Below are positions 17,336 to 26,023 of a stretch of DNA of 64,000 nucleotides, piece after piece. The notes beneath the pieces are model-generated. The model searched no databases, was not told the DNA's origin, and was given only the letters and a program-made list of their open reading frames with translations. The position numbers and the translations under genes are program-made. The DNA is from RGIG3178 sp964533965 (lineage in GTDB: Bacteria > Bacillota > Clostridia > Christensenellales > QAND01), in NCBI GenBank assembly GCA_964533965.1, contig CAZHNN010000005.1, positions 1 to 64,000 of the forward strand. Direction: 5' to 3'. Every line of letters begins with the position of its first letter. The stretch's first letter is position 1.

Positions 17336-18067
17336 ATGCAGATCCAGGACGACAGACATCTACGCCAGATTATTTTACCCGAAATAGGATTAGAGGGACA
17401 GTCCCTTTTAAACAAGGCTCGCGTATGTGTTATCGGTGCCGGCGGCCTTGGTGGGCCGACGCTTTATTATCTTACCGCAGCAGGCGTGGGCACCATACAC
17501 ATCGTGGATGAAGATGTGGTATCCATCACCAACCTGAACCGCCAGATCCTATTTACAGAGGCCGATCTGGGCAAGCTAAAGGCGGAACGTGCGTGCGAGC
17601 GTTTAAGAGCACTGGATAGCTCCATTTGCCTCGTACCGCATTCCGTCAGGCTGAATGAGAATAACATTTCTTCCCTGTTCTCCGGTATGGACTTGATCGT
17701 CGACTGTGTAGACAATGCATCCACACGGTATATGGTAAACAAAGCCTGCGTTGACCTGGACATACCGCTCATTGAGGCGGGCATCAACAGCATGGACGGA
17801 TATATTTTCCCCATTATCCCTCATAAGACAGCCTGCTTCGAATGCGCGAATCCGAGAACGTCGTCCAAACCAAAAGGCCCGATCCCGGTTCTTGGCGCTG
17901 CGGCCGGTATGATCGGAGCAATGCAGGCGGGAATCGCCGTACGAATGCTGTTAAAATTGCCGGTTCCCGCAGGTGCAAAGCATCTTTACAGCCTGGCCGA
18001 TCTTTCCAAAGTCACCATACCCGTCACGCGAAATCCTCTTTGTCCTGTCTGCGGAAATAAAGAATGA
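17336..18067 (+). CDS. ThiF/MoeB-family E1-like adenylyltransferase
   Basis: 243 residues. ATP-binding VCVIGAGGLGGPTLYYLTAAGVG near the N-terminus, NLNRQILFTEADLGKLKA and DCVDNASTRY follow, and two zinc-binding pairs, CFEC and CPVC, close the fold. Such enzymes adenylate the C-terminal Gly-Gly of ThiS, MoaD or related sulfur carriers. No carrier gene is adjacent, so the substrate is unknown. ATG 17336 is preferred to TTG 17327 because TAGGAG lies 9 nt upstream. The divergent neighbour HflX carries a JAMM-like domain, and JAMM plus E1-like pairs occur in prokaryotic ubiquitin-like systems, but this link is speculative. Confidence 0.87.
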   Translation: MQIQDDRHLRQIILPEIGLEGQSLLNKARVCVIGAGGLGGPTLYYLTAAGVGTIHIVDEDVVSITNLNRQILFTEADLGKLKAERACERLRALDSSICLVPHSVRLNENNISSLFSGMDLIVDCVDNASTRYMVNKACVDLDIPLIEAGINSMDGYIFPIIPHKTACFECANPRTSSKPKGPIPVLGAAAGMIGAMQAGIAVRMLLKLPVPAGAKHLYSLADLSKVTIPVTRNPLCPVCGNKE

Positions 18068-18075
18068 TAAGACCA

Positions 18076-18105
18076 AAGCGCCTCGAAAACGAGGCGCTTC
18101 TTATT
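18076..18105 (+). terminator. Intrinsic terminator after the E1-like gene
   Basis: A perfect 9-bp stem AAGCGCCTC / GAGGCGCTT with a 6-nt loop, followed by CTTATT. Confidence 0.85.
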
Positions 18106-18128
18106 GACTTCCCGTTGCAGACTCTGTG

Positions 18129-18329
18129 TTACGGCACATAAGATGTGCTGCCGGGAGTTGGAATTGGTGATCCGGTCGGCGGAACCATCGTGACGTCGGG
18201 GTAGGTTGGCGCTGCCTGCGTCATGATCGGGGAGACATTTATCGTTGGCAACGGTACCTGTCTTACGTTGCAGCCGAAAAGCGATACCGACAGCAACGAC
18301 CCTGCAACGATGCAAATCATTCGTTTCAT
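18129..18329 (-). CDS. Small Pro/Thr-rich lipoprotein
   Basis: 66 residues: a basic start (MKRM), a hydrophobic signal and the lipobox SLFGC, so the mature protein is a lipid-anchored peptide of about 47 residues rich in Pro, Thr and Ser. AGAGGTGAT lies 4 nt before the ATG. No family recognised; it may be a short surface spacer protein. Confidence 0.72.
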   Translation of the reverse strand: MKRMICIVAGSLLSVSLFGCNVRQVPLPTINVSPIMTQAAPTYPDVTMVPPTGSPIPTPGSTSYVP

Positions 18330-18380
18330 TTTATCACCTCTGTTTTTTCAATTTTCGACTATCGCAAAAAGTAGTATGTA

Positions 18381-18414
18381 CAAAACCCGATGAATATTGC
18401 TCATCGGGTCTTGT
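18381..18414 (-). terminator. Terminator after the SEC-C gene
   Basis: ACCCGATGA / TCATCGGGT stem (extended with one G-U pair) with a 7-nt loop. On the minus strand it is followed by TTTTG. It ends the minus-strand run that includes icd and the SEC-C gene. Confidence 0.7.
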
Positions 18415-18456
18415 CTATTTTTTGAAATATAGGGATTTGTTTTATTTTTTGTGAAG

Positions 18457-18954
18457 CTAATTATTCGCGCCGCAGCATTTCTTGTATTTTTTACCACTTC
18501 CACATGGGCAAGGCGCGTTGCGGTCGATCTTCTCGCTCTTTGCCTGCATGCTTTCATGGTAGCGCCTGGTGATCTCCTTGCGCTTCTGAACATCCAGAAC
18601 GCCGTTCCACTCGTTTAGGTTATACAACCAGGACGCTTTGGCCTTGAGCATGTTCTCATAGAGCTTTTCAAAATCGACCTTCAACGAAATTTGCGATTCA
18701 GACGTCATGGAAAAAATATCAATGCTCTTTTCCAGGCTTGTGTTAATGCCCTCCATGAATCCTGCGAACATCGCTTGTGAAAAGGAAAACCTTTGCGCCA
18801 ATTCATCGAAGGTACCTTCGATCACCGCATCCTTATCCGAAAGGATGGTCTGATACACGGCCTGCTCCTTTGAGTAATACTCCTTTTCAAAGTCAGCCGA
18901 TGTTTCCTCCGTCATGCTTTTGGTCAATTGATCCCATTGTTCATAAACACCCAT
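18457..18954 (-). CDS. SEC-C metal-binding motif protein
   Basis: 165 residues, mostly alpha-helical, ending in the zinc-binding SEC-C motif NAPCPCGSGKKYKKCC also found at the C-terminus of SecA. No other SecA domain is present. Proteins of this kind are often of unknown function; metal binding and contact with SecB or the ribosome are known for SecA tails only. It starts 6 bp after icd and is likely co-transcribed. Confidence 0.8.
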   Translation of the reverse strand: MGVYEQWDQLTKSMTEETSADFEKEYYSKEQAVYQTILSDKDAVIEGTFDELAQRFSFSQAMFAGFMEGINTSLEKSIDIFSMTSESQISLKVDFEKLYENMLKAKASWLYNLNEWNGVLDVQKRKEITRRYHESMQAKSEKIDRNAPCPCGSGKKYKKCCGANN

Positions 18955-18960
18955 AAAACG

Positions 18961-20181
18961 TTATGCTCCTTCTCCGACGATCTTGTTGTATGTATCCCGG
19001 ATCGCCAGAATAAAATCGTGAGTGGTAAGGGTCTGCGCGTTCTCAAGCGACGACATGCTCTTCAAGTCCCCTGTCATCTTGCCGCTCTCGATGGTTTGAA
19101 GCGCAGCACGCTCCATATTATCTGCATATTTTACCAGATTGGGCAGATTGTCCATCGTGCCACGCGTGCGCAGCGCTCCCGTCCAGGCAAACAACGTGGC
19201 GATCGGATTCGTGCTGGTCTTTTCGCCCTTCAGATGGCGGTAATAGTGGCGGGTCACCGTACCGTGTGCGGCCTCGTATTCGTACTTTCCATCGGGGGAT
19301 ACCAAAACGCTTGTCATCATGGCAAGGCTTCCGAATGCCGTTGCCACCATATCGCTCATGACATCTCCGTCATAGTTCTTGCACGCCCAGATGAAGCCGC
19401 CCTCGCTGCGTATCACGCGGGCTACCGCATCGTCGATCAGCGTATATTCATAGCGCAGACCGGCTTCTTTGAATTTACTCTGATAGCCTTCGTTCGCATA
19501 GACATCGTCAAAGATCTCCTTGAATACACCGTCATACACCTTCAATATCGTATCCTTGGTTCCAAACCACAGATCCTGTTTGGTTTCCAGCGCAAAGGTA
19601 AAGCAGGCGCGGGCGAAGCTGCGGATCGAAGCGTCGGTGTTGTGCATGCCCATGGCGATGCCCTTGCCCTCGAATTGCTGCACTTCGAATTCCTTTGTCC
19701 CGGAGGCGCTCTGATAGACAAGCTTCACAACACCGGGCTCATCGACTGTAAACTCAGCCGCTTTATAGATATCGCCGTACGCGTGGCGTGCGATCGTAAT
19801 TGGCTTTTTCCAGCTCGATACGATGGGATCGATGCCTTTGACCACAATCGGAGCGCGGAACACCGTGCCGTCCAGCGCCGCCCGGATGGTGGCGTTAGGG
19901 CTCTTGTACATCTTTTTGAGCGTATATTCATCCATCCGCTGTGCGTTGGGCGTGATGGTAGCGCATTTGACAGCCACACCCAAGCGAATGGTAGCTTTTG
20001 CGGAATCGATTGTCACCTGATCATCGGTACGGTCGCGATATGTCAAACCCAGATCGAAGTATTCCGTCCTCAGGTCGACATACGGCATGATCAAATCTTC
20101 CTTGATCATCCGCCAGATGATGCGGGTCATCTCGTCCCCATCCATCTCAACCAGTGGGGTCTTCATTGCAATTTTGGCCAT
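18961..20181 (-). CDS. icd: Isocitrate dehydrogenase (NADP+), eukaryotic-type homodimeric
   Basis: 406 residues converting isocitrate to 2-oxoglutarate with NADP+. The sequence follows the type II (eukaryote-like) subfamily: VEMDGDEMTRIIW at the N-terminus, TITPNAQR, SPNATIRAALDGTVFR, KNYDGDVMSD and EAAHGTVTRHY with TSTNPIATLFAW. Start ATG 20181 has AAAGGAG upstream; the track-length TTG start at 20202 is rejected. No other citric-acid-cycle gene is nearby, so the likely role is 2-oxoglutarate and NADPH supply for biosynthesis. Confidence 0.95.
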   Translation of the reverse strand: MAKIAMKTPLVEMDGDEMTRIIWRMIKEDLIMPYVDLRTEYFDLGLTYRDRTDDQVTIDSAKATIRLGVAVKCATITPNAQRMDEYTLKKMYKSPNATIRAALDGTVFRAPIVVKGIDPIVSSWKKPITIARHAYGDIYKAAEFTVDEPGVVKLVYQSASGTKEFEVQQFEGKGIAMGMHNTDASIRSFARACFTFALETKQDLWFGTKDTILKVYDGVFKEIFDDVYANEGYQSKFKEAGLRYEYTLIDDAVARVIRSEGGFIWACKNYDGDVMSDMVATAFGSLAMMTSVLVSPDGKYEYEAAHGTVTRHYYRHLKGEKTSTNPIATLFAWTGALRTRGTMDNLPNLVKYADNMERAALQTIESGKMTGDLKSMSSLENAQTLTTHDFILAIRDTYNKIVGEGA

Positions 20182-20211
20182 CGGCCTCACTCCTTTAAGC
20201 ATTTGTATACT

Positions 20212-20613
20212 TTATCTTCCAAACAGGACTGCCACAAAATTCTCCAGCTTGAGCGCACACCAGGTCAGGAATCCAAAAACGTTCCAACCGCCGCCCTTTG
20301 CTGTGATCATACAGAAAAAATATAGCCAAAGTCCGCCGCCTATCCACAGGTAATAGCACAGCCACATGGCAACGGAAACGTACAGGCTCTTTGTATTTTC
20401 CTCAATACCCATTTCCGGCAGCGCCATGCGCAACACGAAGCCAAGTAAAAATAGGCCGAGGAGGAAGATGCATCCCCACGCCGTTGCCTGTGCGCCGTGA
20501 AACGCCTCCGTCCGGTCCTCCCGGCGAACCCCGCGGATCAATTTCGGGATTCCGGTGATGGGACCGAGCAGATACGCTTTCCAATGTAATTCGTTAGCGC
20601 TGCTTTGTGCCAT
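20212..20613 (-). CDS. Small polytopic membrane protein, unknown
   Basis: 133 residues with about three hydrophobic helices (CIFLLGLFLLGFVL, VAMWLCYYLWIGGGLWLYFF, and a weaker C-terminal one). Its ATG lies 20 bp inside the end of ddl, behind AAAAGGAC, so it is translationally linked to the MurF-Ddl cassette. No family recognised. Confidence 0.6.
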   Translation of the reverse strand: MAQSSANELHWKAYLLGPITGIPKLIRGVRREDRTEAFHGAQATAWGCIFLLGLFLLGFVLRMALPEMGIEENTKSLYVSVAMWLCYYLWIGGGLWLYFFCMITAKGGGWNVFGFLTWCALKLENFVAVLFGR

Positions 20614-21793
20614 AGGATTGTCCTTTTACGCCAAGGCCTTTGCGCACCTTATCCAATATGCTGGAGTCATAGGCATAGCTGTTTTTCTTCTTGTCCTCTT
20701 TCGCCCGCTGTGCTACGGAAACGAGCTCGTCGATCAACTTGCCGTAAGGCAGACCCGTCGGCTCCCAGAGGTAGAAGGACAGCGAGCCTGGGATGGTGTT
20801 GATCTCGTTGACAAAAACTTCCTGCGTCTGTTCATTCACCAAAAAGTCGATGCGAACAACGCCTTTGCAATCCATGGCTGCAAAGATTTCGCACGCGAGC
20901 GATTGGATCTTCTTGGTCATATCATCGGGAATTGGCGCCGGAATGATGCGGGAAGAACCGCCTTTGCCCTTTCCCTGTTGAAGATACTTGTCTTCAAAGG
21001 TCAGAAACTCTTTCCAGCCAACTGGTTTCTCGCAGAGGCTGGAACGGCAATCCGCGCCATAGCCCAACACCGAGCAGTTGATTTCCATCGCGTTTGGCAC
21101 CGCTTTTTCTACAACGACGCGCCTGTCATAGGAGAGTGCAAGCGCAATCGCATCTTCGAGCTTTGCATCCTCTTGCACGCAGGTAATCCCAATGCTGGAC
21201 CCAAGGTTTGCGGGTTTTACATAACAGGGATAGCCGATCTTCTCGCGGATATCGGCCAATATCCCTTTACTGTTCTTAGTAAAGCCCTCCCGCGTGAAAT
21301 CCAGATATTCGGTGATCGGGAAACCGCATCCCATAAACACCTTTTTCATCAAAGCCTTATCCATGCCGGCGGCGCTTGCGCCGACCGCTGCGCTGGTATA
21401 AGCGATATCGGACATCTCGAGCATACCCTGAAGGCTGCCGTCTTCTCCGTGCACACCGTGCATGCACAGAAGCGCTGCGTCGACGGGTATAACGACATCT
21501 TTGCTCTCCTTGCTGAACAGGCCACCCTTTTCCTCGCGGTACACCAAGCCCTGGCCGGGTATTCCGGAGAGCTGCACAGCCTTGACGCCGTCTTTTTGCG
21601 GGTCAAACTGTTTATAATTCTCTACGTTTTTCAGCGCATCCCCGATATACCATTTGCCGTCGCGAGCAAGATACACAGGAAACGCGTTGTATTTTGCGGT
21701 ATCCACATGTTCGAGCGCCTGAAGGCCCGTTACGATGGACACATCATGTTCTACGCTTCGTCCGCCAAAGAAGACGGCCAGGTTCAGTTTCAT
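20594..21793 (-). CDS. ddl: D-alanine--D-alanine ligase (ATP-grasp)
   Basis: 399 residues. FFGGRSVEHDVSIVTG at the N-terminus, HGVHGEDGSLQG, YVKPANLGSSIGI and the C-terminal VNEINTIPGSLSFYLWEP are Ddl motifs. The omega-loop reads FEDKY, keeping the Glu, Lys and Tyr of the E. coli DdlB loop, which argues for D-Ala-D-Ala rather than D-Ala-D-lactate product. It is longer than most Ddl proteins (about 310-370), with an insertion around the YREEKGGLFSKESKD region. It is 11 bp downstream of the membrane MurF, whose substrate it makes. Confidence 0.92.
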   Translation of the reverse strand: MKLNLAVFFGGRSVEHDVSIVTGLQALEHVDTAKYNAFPVYLARDGKWYIGDALKNVENYKQFDPQKDGVKAVQLSGIPGQGLVYREEKGGLFSKESKDVVIPVDAALLCMHGVHGEDGSLQGMLEMSDIAYTSAAVGASAAGMDKALMKKVFMGCGFPITEYLDFTREGFTKNSKGILADIREKIGYPCYVKPANLGSSIGITCVQEDAKLEDAIALALSYDRRVVVEKAVPNAMEINCSVLGYGADCRSSLCEKPVGWKEFLTFEDKYLQQGKGKGGSSRIIPAPIPDDMTKKIQSLACEIFAAMDCKGVVRIDFLVNEQTQEVFVNEINTIPGSLSFYLWEPTGLPYGKLIDELVSVAQRAKEDKKKNSYAYDSSILDKVRKGLGVKGQSYGTKQR

Positions 21794-21804
21794 CTTGTTG
21801 CCCC

Positions 21805-23499
21805 CTATGATACGTAATGATCCGGCAAATCGTTTTCAAACAGCACCACATCACCGGCTCTGGTCAATTCGGCCAGCACCGCCGTCGCTTTGTCAAGGTC
21901 TGAGACGACATGCATCCGCTCGGGCGGGAAACCGCCTTCGCTAAGCCCCTGTACCATTGCCTTGGCGCGTTGCTCGCCAACCAATATAACTATATCGCAA
22001 ACCTGCGCCATGTGATTGCCGAATTTCCTGTTTTCCTCGTATTCGCTCTCCCCCAGTTCCACCATACCCGGCGTCACGCAGATCTTGCGGTATCCGGTGA
22101 ACATGGACAGAACGTCCATTGCCATTTGGGTTCCCTGCGGGTTGCTGTTGAACGCATCATCAATGATGAGCACGCCGTTTCCGGGATTGATCAGCTGCAG
22201 GCGGTGTTCGATGGGCTCCACCTTTGCAATGCCGGCTGCTATTTCAGGCAAGGTTAAGCCAAGTTCATGCGCTACTGCGGCACAGCCGAGAATGTTCATG
22301 ATGTTATGGCGCCCCAACAGGCCTGTCGTGCATTTTGTCGTATCTGTATCGCTGCGCAGCGTGAACGTGCTTCCAAGCGGCCCCAATTCAATGTCCTCCG
22401 CCCACACATCGTTCCCAGATGCCTGTAGCCCAAACAATCGTTTGTTCCCTGTAAAGCCCTCAAAGAGCTTCAGGCAAACACCGTCGTCATTGGGGAAGAA
22501 GCCGACGCCTTTTTCATCCAGCGCCTGCATGATCTCGTATTTTGTTTTGATGATATTCTCAAAACTTCCGAAGGTCTCAAGGTGCTGTTTGCCGATGCTG
22601 GTAAGAAGGCTGTAGTTCGGATGCACGATGTTGCACAGTTCAGCTATCTCATGTACATGCCGCGCGCCCATTTCCGCAATCAGCACCTGATGAGAATCGT
22701 CGAGCATTTCCCGTACCATACGAGTGATGCCCATCGGTGTGTTATAGCTTGAAGGCGGGACAAGCACTTTATACTTCTCCGCCAGGATGGTACCAAGGAT
22801 AAATTTCGTACTGGTCTTGCCGTAACTGCCCGTGATGCCGATACAGATGAGGTCTTTGCGCCCCTTCAATATGCGTTTGGCGTCGTCGATGAAGGATTGG
22901 TTGACCTTTGCCTCGGGTTTTTCACGTAGCTTAGCGGAAAGCGCCACCAGATTCGCCGTTAACGCATACGGAGCGTAACCGATCATCGCGCAAACGAACG
23001 CCGCCAATGGGAGAGAAACCGGCAGCAGCATATAAAGAGCGATGGCGCCTAAAATAGAAGCCAGCAATGCGCTAAAAAGGCAGACATATGCATGGGTCTT
23101 GCGAAGCCGCAGTAAACGTTCCGTGAAAACGAGCGGCTTTTTCTGCTTTTGGGCGTTGTGTCTTTTAGCCAAAAAGGCCGACAAAGCTATGAAAACGATC
23201 GGGGCAACAAGCACTCCCAGCAGGCACACAAAAGGCGATCCCGATGCGAGCAGATAGGATGTCGCGGCCGATGTGGTGACGGCGGCGGCAAAGATCGCAT
23301 ATCCGGGCCAGAGGTCAGCGTTCGCATTGCGCCGCATACTGCGATGGTATCCGTCGATCTGGTAGGAATTGAGCTGAAGAACATGAAGATAGCGGTTGCT
23401 GCTCTGAAGGCATGCGTACAGGACGACGCCGGAGACGATGGCGATCTGTGCCACAACGATGACCATTTGCATGGCAAGATCGAAAAGGATAGCGCTCAT
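21805..23499 (-). CDS. MurF-type UDP-MurNAc-tripeptide D-Ala-D-Ala ligase with N-terminal membrane domain
   Basis: 564 residues. The C-terminal 350 residues are a Mur ligase: GITGSYGKTSTK P-loop (221-232), EMGARHVHEIAELC, HNIMNILGCAAVAHELG and DDAFNSNPQGTQMAMDVL. They would add D-Ala-D-Ala to the peptidoglycan precursor. The first 190 residues hold about five membrane helices (about 5-30, 66-85, 90-112, 137-160, 163-185), which canonical cytosolic MurF lacks. The start overlaps the upstream hydrolase stop (ATGA). It may be a second, membrane-bound MurF paralog, for example for spore cortex, or the only MurF of the organism. Confidence 0.85.
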   Translation of the reverse strand: MSAILFDLAMQMVIVVAQIAIVSGVVLYACLQSSNRYLHVLQLNSYQIDGYHRSMRRNANADLWPGYAIFAAAVTTSAATSYLLASGSPFVCLLGVLVAPIVFIALSAFLAKRHNAQKQKKPLVFTERLLRLRKTHAYVCLFSALLASILGAIALYMLLPVSLPLAAFVCAMIGYAPYALTANLVALSAKLREKPEAKVNQSFIDDAKRILKGRKDLICIGITGSYGKTSTKFILGTILAEKYKVLVPPSSYNTPMGITRMVREMLDDSHQVLIAEMGARHVHEIAELCNIVHPNYSLLTSIGKQHLETFGSFENIIKTKYEIMQALDEKGVGFFPNDDGVCLKLFEGFTGNKRLFGLQASGNDVWAEDIELGPLGSTFTLRSDTDTTKCTTGLLGRHNIMNILGCAAVAHELGLTLPEIAAGIAKVEPIEHRLQLINPGNGVLIIDDAFNSNPQGTQMAMDVLSMFTGYRKICVTPGMVELGESEYEENRKFGNHMAQVCDIVILVGEQRAKAMVQGLSEGGFPPERMHVVSDLDKATAVLAELTRAGDVVLFENDLPDHYVS

Positions 23500-24275
23500 T
23501 GTTCCCTCTCATTCAATAAAAAATGCGATGTGACTGCCATGAATTGCGCAAAGCATTCGAGATATGCAAAGTGGCCGCCCGGATAGGTTACGAGGCCGCA
23601 ATCGGGTATCTCCTTCTCCATTACCTTCGCTATCCAAAGCGGGGTTTCACGGTCCGCTTCGCCCCAAAGCAGAAGCGTGGGATTCTGAATTCGCTTTAAG
23701 AGCGAATGAAGGTTTTCGCTTACGACCAGGCTGAACGTGCGCCGCATTTGTTCGGGCAATTGCCTGTAATCGGAGCTTCCGGCCTTGTCTACCCGTGCTT
23801 TAACGTCCATTCCGAAGAGCTTCAGAACTTTGCAGGCCCAGGGGATACGGCTGACCCGCTTCCCAAGTTTATAGGTGTACACGCGGGCATAGTAGCCGAT
23901 CGTCCGCTTCTTACGTGCACCGGGCACGCCTGTGAGAACGATTTTTGAGAATGTTTTCTTATCCCTCGATGCCAGTTTGACGACGATTCGACCGCCAAAC
24001 GAATGTGCAATGACGTCACAGCCAAGAATGCCCATTCCCTTCATAAACGCGAGTGTCGCATCCGCAAAATCGTCCACCCTCCACGGTTTTGGCGGCATGT
24101 CGCTGCCGCCGTGGCCCGGAAAATCAATGGCGTACACCGTACGGTGCTTTATAAGCGCGTCGAAGAACGGCCGCATGCTGTCAGCTCTGCCGCCCCAGCC
24201 GTGCAACAACAAGACTGGCGCCCCGGTCCCGCCGCATTGATATTGGATATGGACTCCGTTCGTTTCAAAGATCAT
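23496..24275 (-). CDS. Alpha/beta hydrolase
   Basis: 259 residues with the classic fold: oxyanion LLHGWGG, nucleophile elbow AHSFGGR (catalytic Ser), acid in WGEADRETPL, and catalytic His in YPGGHFAYLE. The substrate is unknown. Its stop overlaps the membrane MurF start, so it heads the hydrolase-MurF-Ddl-membrane-protein operon and may act on a cell-wall or lipid substrate (inference from context). Confidence 0.85.
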   Translation of the reverse strand: MIFETNGVHIQYQCGGTGAPVLLLHGWGGRADSMRPFFDALIKHRTVYAIDFPGHGGSDMPPKPWRVDDFADATLAFMKGMGILGCDVIAHSFGGRIVVKLASRDKKTFSKIVLTGVPGARKKRTIGYYARVYTYKLGKRVSRIPWACKVLKLFGMDVKARVDKAGSSDYRQLPEQMRRTFSLVVSENLHSLLKRIQNPTLLLWGEADRETPLWIAKVMEKEIPDCGLVTYPGGHFAYLECFAQFMAVTSHFLLNEREQ

Positions 24276-24440
24276 CGACTATGCTCCGCGAATATCCTGT
24301 TCATTATGGTTACCAAATGCTTTTCCGCATTATTATACCAGAAATAGGCATTGGGACTACGTCCGAATAACGGAACACCTAGGCTAACCGATTCATAACG
24401 GCATGTCTGAGGTTATTCAGTGAGACCTAATTATAGCCTA

Positions 24441-24914
24441 TCAGCCCTTATCATGACAATGCAAATCACGGCACCACATGATCAGAGCGTCCTCGTTGTT
24501 GTCCGAATAATAGCGCCTGCGTTTGCCGACAGCCGTAAACCCCATCGAAGTATAAAGGTTTTGGGCAGCGATATTGCTTTCCCGCACCTCAAGCGTCATA
24601 CTGTCGGCACCCGTTTTAAGCGCGTACCGTTTGACGTGTTTTAGCAATTCCCTGGCGATTCCCCGGCGCTGATACTGCGGATGCACAGCCAGATTCGTCA
24701 TATGCGCTTCGTCCATGATCTTCCAGATGCCCACATACCCTGCAAGTGTTTTACCGTCGAAGGCCCCCAGATACCAAGCGAACGGATTGTCGTTCATCTC
24801 CTGCAACAGCGAATCCATGCTCCATGGTAGCGCAAAACACAGCGTTTCGATAACGTGCATTTGCTGGACATCCGAGCCCGTTAACTGCCTGAAAACGATT
24901 CCGCTTGTGCTCAT
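24441..24914 (-). CDS. rimI: Ribosomal-protein S18 alanine N-acetyltransferase RimI
   Basis: 157-residue GNAT acetyltransferase with MTNLAVHPQYQRRGIARELLKHV (acetyl-CoA binding) and LEVRESNIAAQNLYTSMGF, both RimI hallmarks. Its ATG overlaps the tsaB stop. Grouping with tsaE and tsaB is the common tsaE-tsaB-rimI(-tsaD) arrangement; tsaD does not follow here. Confidence 0.9.
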   Translation of the reverse strand: MSTSGIVFRQLTGSDVQQMHVIETLCFALPWSMDSLLQEMNDNPFAWYLGAFDGKTLAGYVGIWKIMDEAHMTNLAVHPQYQRRGIARELLKHVKRYALKTGADSMTLEVRESNIAAQNLYTSMGFTAVGKRRRYYSDNNEDALIMWCRDLHCHDKG

Positions 24915-25591
24915 TGCTGCCTCTGTGCGGCTTCGCGCTCCGCCTGAGATTGCCTGTAGTACGTTGCCTCCAGTATATAAGCGTCTTTTATGAGTTCCTT
25001 ATCGGCTTTTGCCGCCAGCATTACCACACAGGCGGCTGTCTGTAACGTATAGGGCTCGGGCATGAAACATGCCTTCTCCAGTGTATGCGATATTTCTGAT
25101 CGATACGCTCTGACACCATCGCCAATGAACAGCGCGGGTTCCTGCAATGGTCTTATCAATTCAAGGAATTCGGCGAGTGAACGGACACCGTGTTCCACCA
25201 CAAGGGCATCCCCCCTATAGGCGGTGCAATAGACCTCCTTGCGGCGCGCATCCATAAGTGCACAGCGAAGGTTGGCACCGCCGGCGGCATAACATAGCGC
25301 ATCCAGGGTGTTTATGCCTATGCAGGGAATATTAAGCGCCTGTGCCATCGCTTTGGCTATGGATAGGCCGATGCGAAGACCGGTAAAACTTCCCGGACCC
25401 GTCGTGACCGCGATGGCTTCCAAGTCGCACTTTTGTAGATTTGATTGTGTGAGGACGAATTCGATGAGTCCCATGATCTTTTCGCTATGCGTCTTCTTGT
25501 CTTCGAGCATGGCCTGGCAGATGACATGATCCTCGATGTATGTCGCAGCGCTCGCCGCAGGCCCGCTCGTATCAATCGCCAACAATCGCAT
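24911..25591 (-). CDS. tsaB: tRNA t6A biosynthesis protein TsaB
   Basis: 226-residue ASKHA-fold partner of TsaD in threonylcarbamoyl transfer to A37 of tRNA. LLAIDTSG at the N-terminus, VTTGPGSFTGLRIGLSIAKAMA and CALMDARRKEVYCT are diagnostic. It overlaps tsaE by 20 bp and rimI by 4 bp. Confidence 0.95.
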   Translation of the reverse strand: MRLLAIDTSGPAASAATYIEDHVICQAMLEDKKTHSEKIMGLIEFVLTQSNLQKCDLEAIAVTTGPGSFTGLRIGLSIAKAMAQALNIPCIGINTLDALCYAAGGANLRCALMDARRKEVYCTAYRGDALVVEHGVRSLAEFLELIRPLQEPALFIGDGVRAYRSEISHTLEKACFMPEPYTLQTAACVVMLAAKADKELIKDAYILEATYYRQSQAEREAAQRQQ

Positions 25592-26018
25592 GGATCATAT
25601 CCTCCCACCGTTTTTTGTCATTTCCCTGCGAGGACAGCATGATCTGTCTGCCATCATCATGATAGGACAACCGGACGACCAGTGCTTCATCATCGAATTG
25701 CAATGAATCCGGCCATTCCACCACACATATATTTCCATCACAATACTCCTCAAGCCCCATGTCCAAAATTCCCTGAGGCGTGAGCCTGTACAAATCCATA
25801 TGAATGAGCTTTCCCTGCCGCATCGGGTATTCGTTGACGATGGTAAAGGTTGGGCTCTGCACCGGGGCTTGTATACCAAGCCCTTTTGCAATGCCACGAA
25901 CAAGAGTGGTCTTGCCCGCACCCGGCTCCCCATAGAGAAGCACCATGTCTCCTACGCGCAGGTATTCCGCCATTTTCTCTCCTAGAGCTTCTGTCTGTTG
26001 TTCCGAATGTATGATCAT
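25572..26018 (-). CDS. tsaE: tRNA t6A biosynthesis ATPase TsaE
   Basis: 148 residues. P-loop LLYGEPGAGKTTLVRG, SPTFTIVNEY, MDLYRL and CVVEWPD are all TsaE motifs. It binds the TsaB-TsaD dimer and resets the t6A synthase. I chose ATG 26018 behind TTGAGGAT; the longer frame to 26159 lies inside yitT. The gap to the yitT stop is 5 bp, so yitT and tsaE share a transcript. Confidence 0.94.
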   Translation of the reverse strand: MIIHSEQQTEALGEKMAEYLRVGDMVLLYGEPGAGKTTLVRGIAKGLGIQAPVQSPTFTIVNEYPMRQGKLIHMDLYRLTPQGILDMGLEEYCDGNICVVEWPDSLQFDDEALVVRLSYHDDGRQIMLSSQGNDKKRWEDMIHAIVGD

Positions 26019-26023
26019 TATCC

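Noticed and set aside
13826..18067. Prokaryotic ubiquitin-like conjugation system (E1-like plus JAMM)
   Set aside because: No ubiquitin-like or sulfur-carrier gene and no E2 are present; the JAMM-like motif is inside HflX. Kept only as a speculative note.
18928..20325. 465-residue open frame on the plus strand
   Set aside because: Exactly antisense to icd, with composition typical of a codon-bias shadow, no ribosome site and no recognisable domain.
20594..21793. VanA-like D-Ala-D-lactate ligase and vancomycin-resistance cassette
   Set aside because: The omega-loop keeps the Glu, Lys and Tyr of D-Ala-D-Ala ligases, and there is no VanH or VanX homolog nearby.
20555..21817. 420-residue open frame on the plus strand
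   Set aside because: Antisense to ddl, whose ATP-grasp motifs are clear; no start signal.
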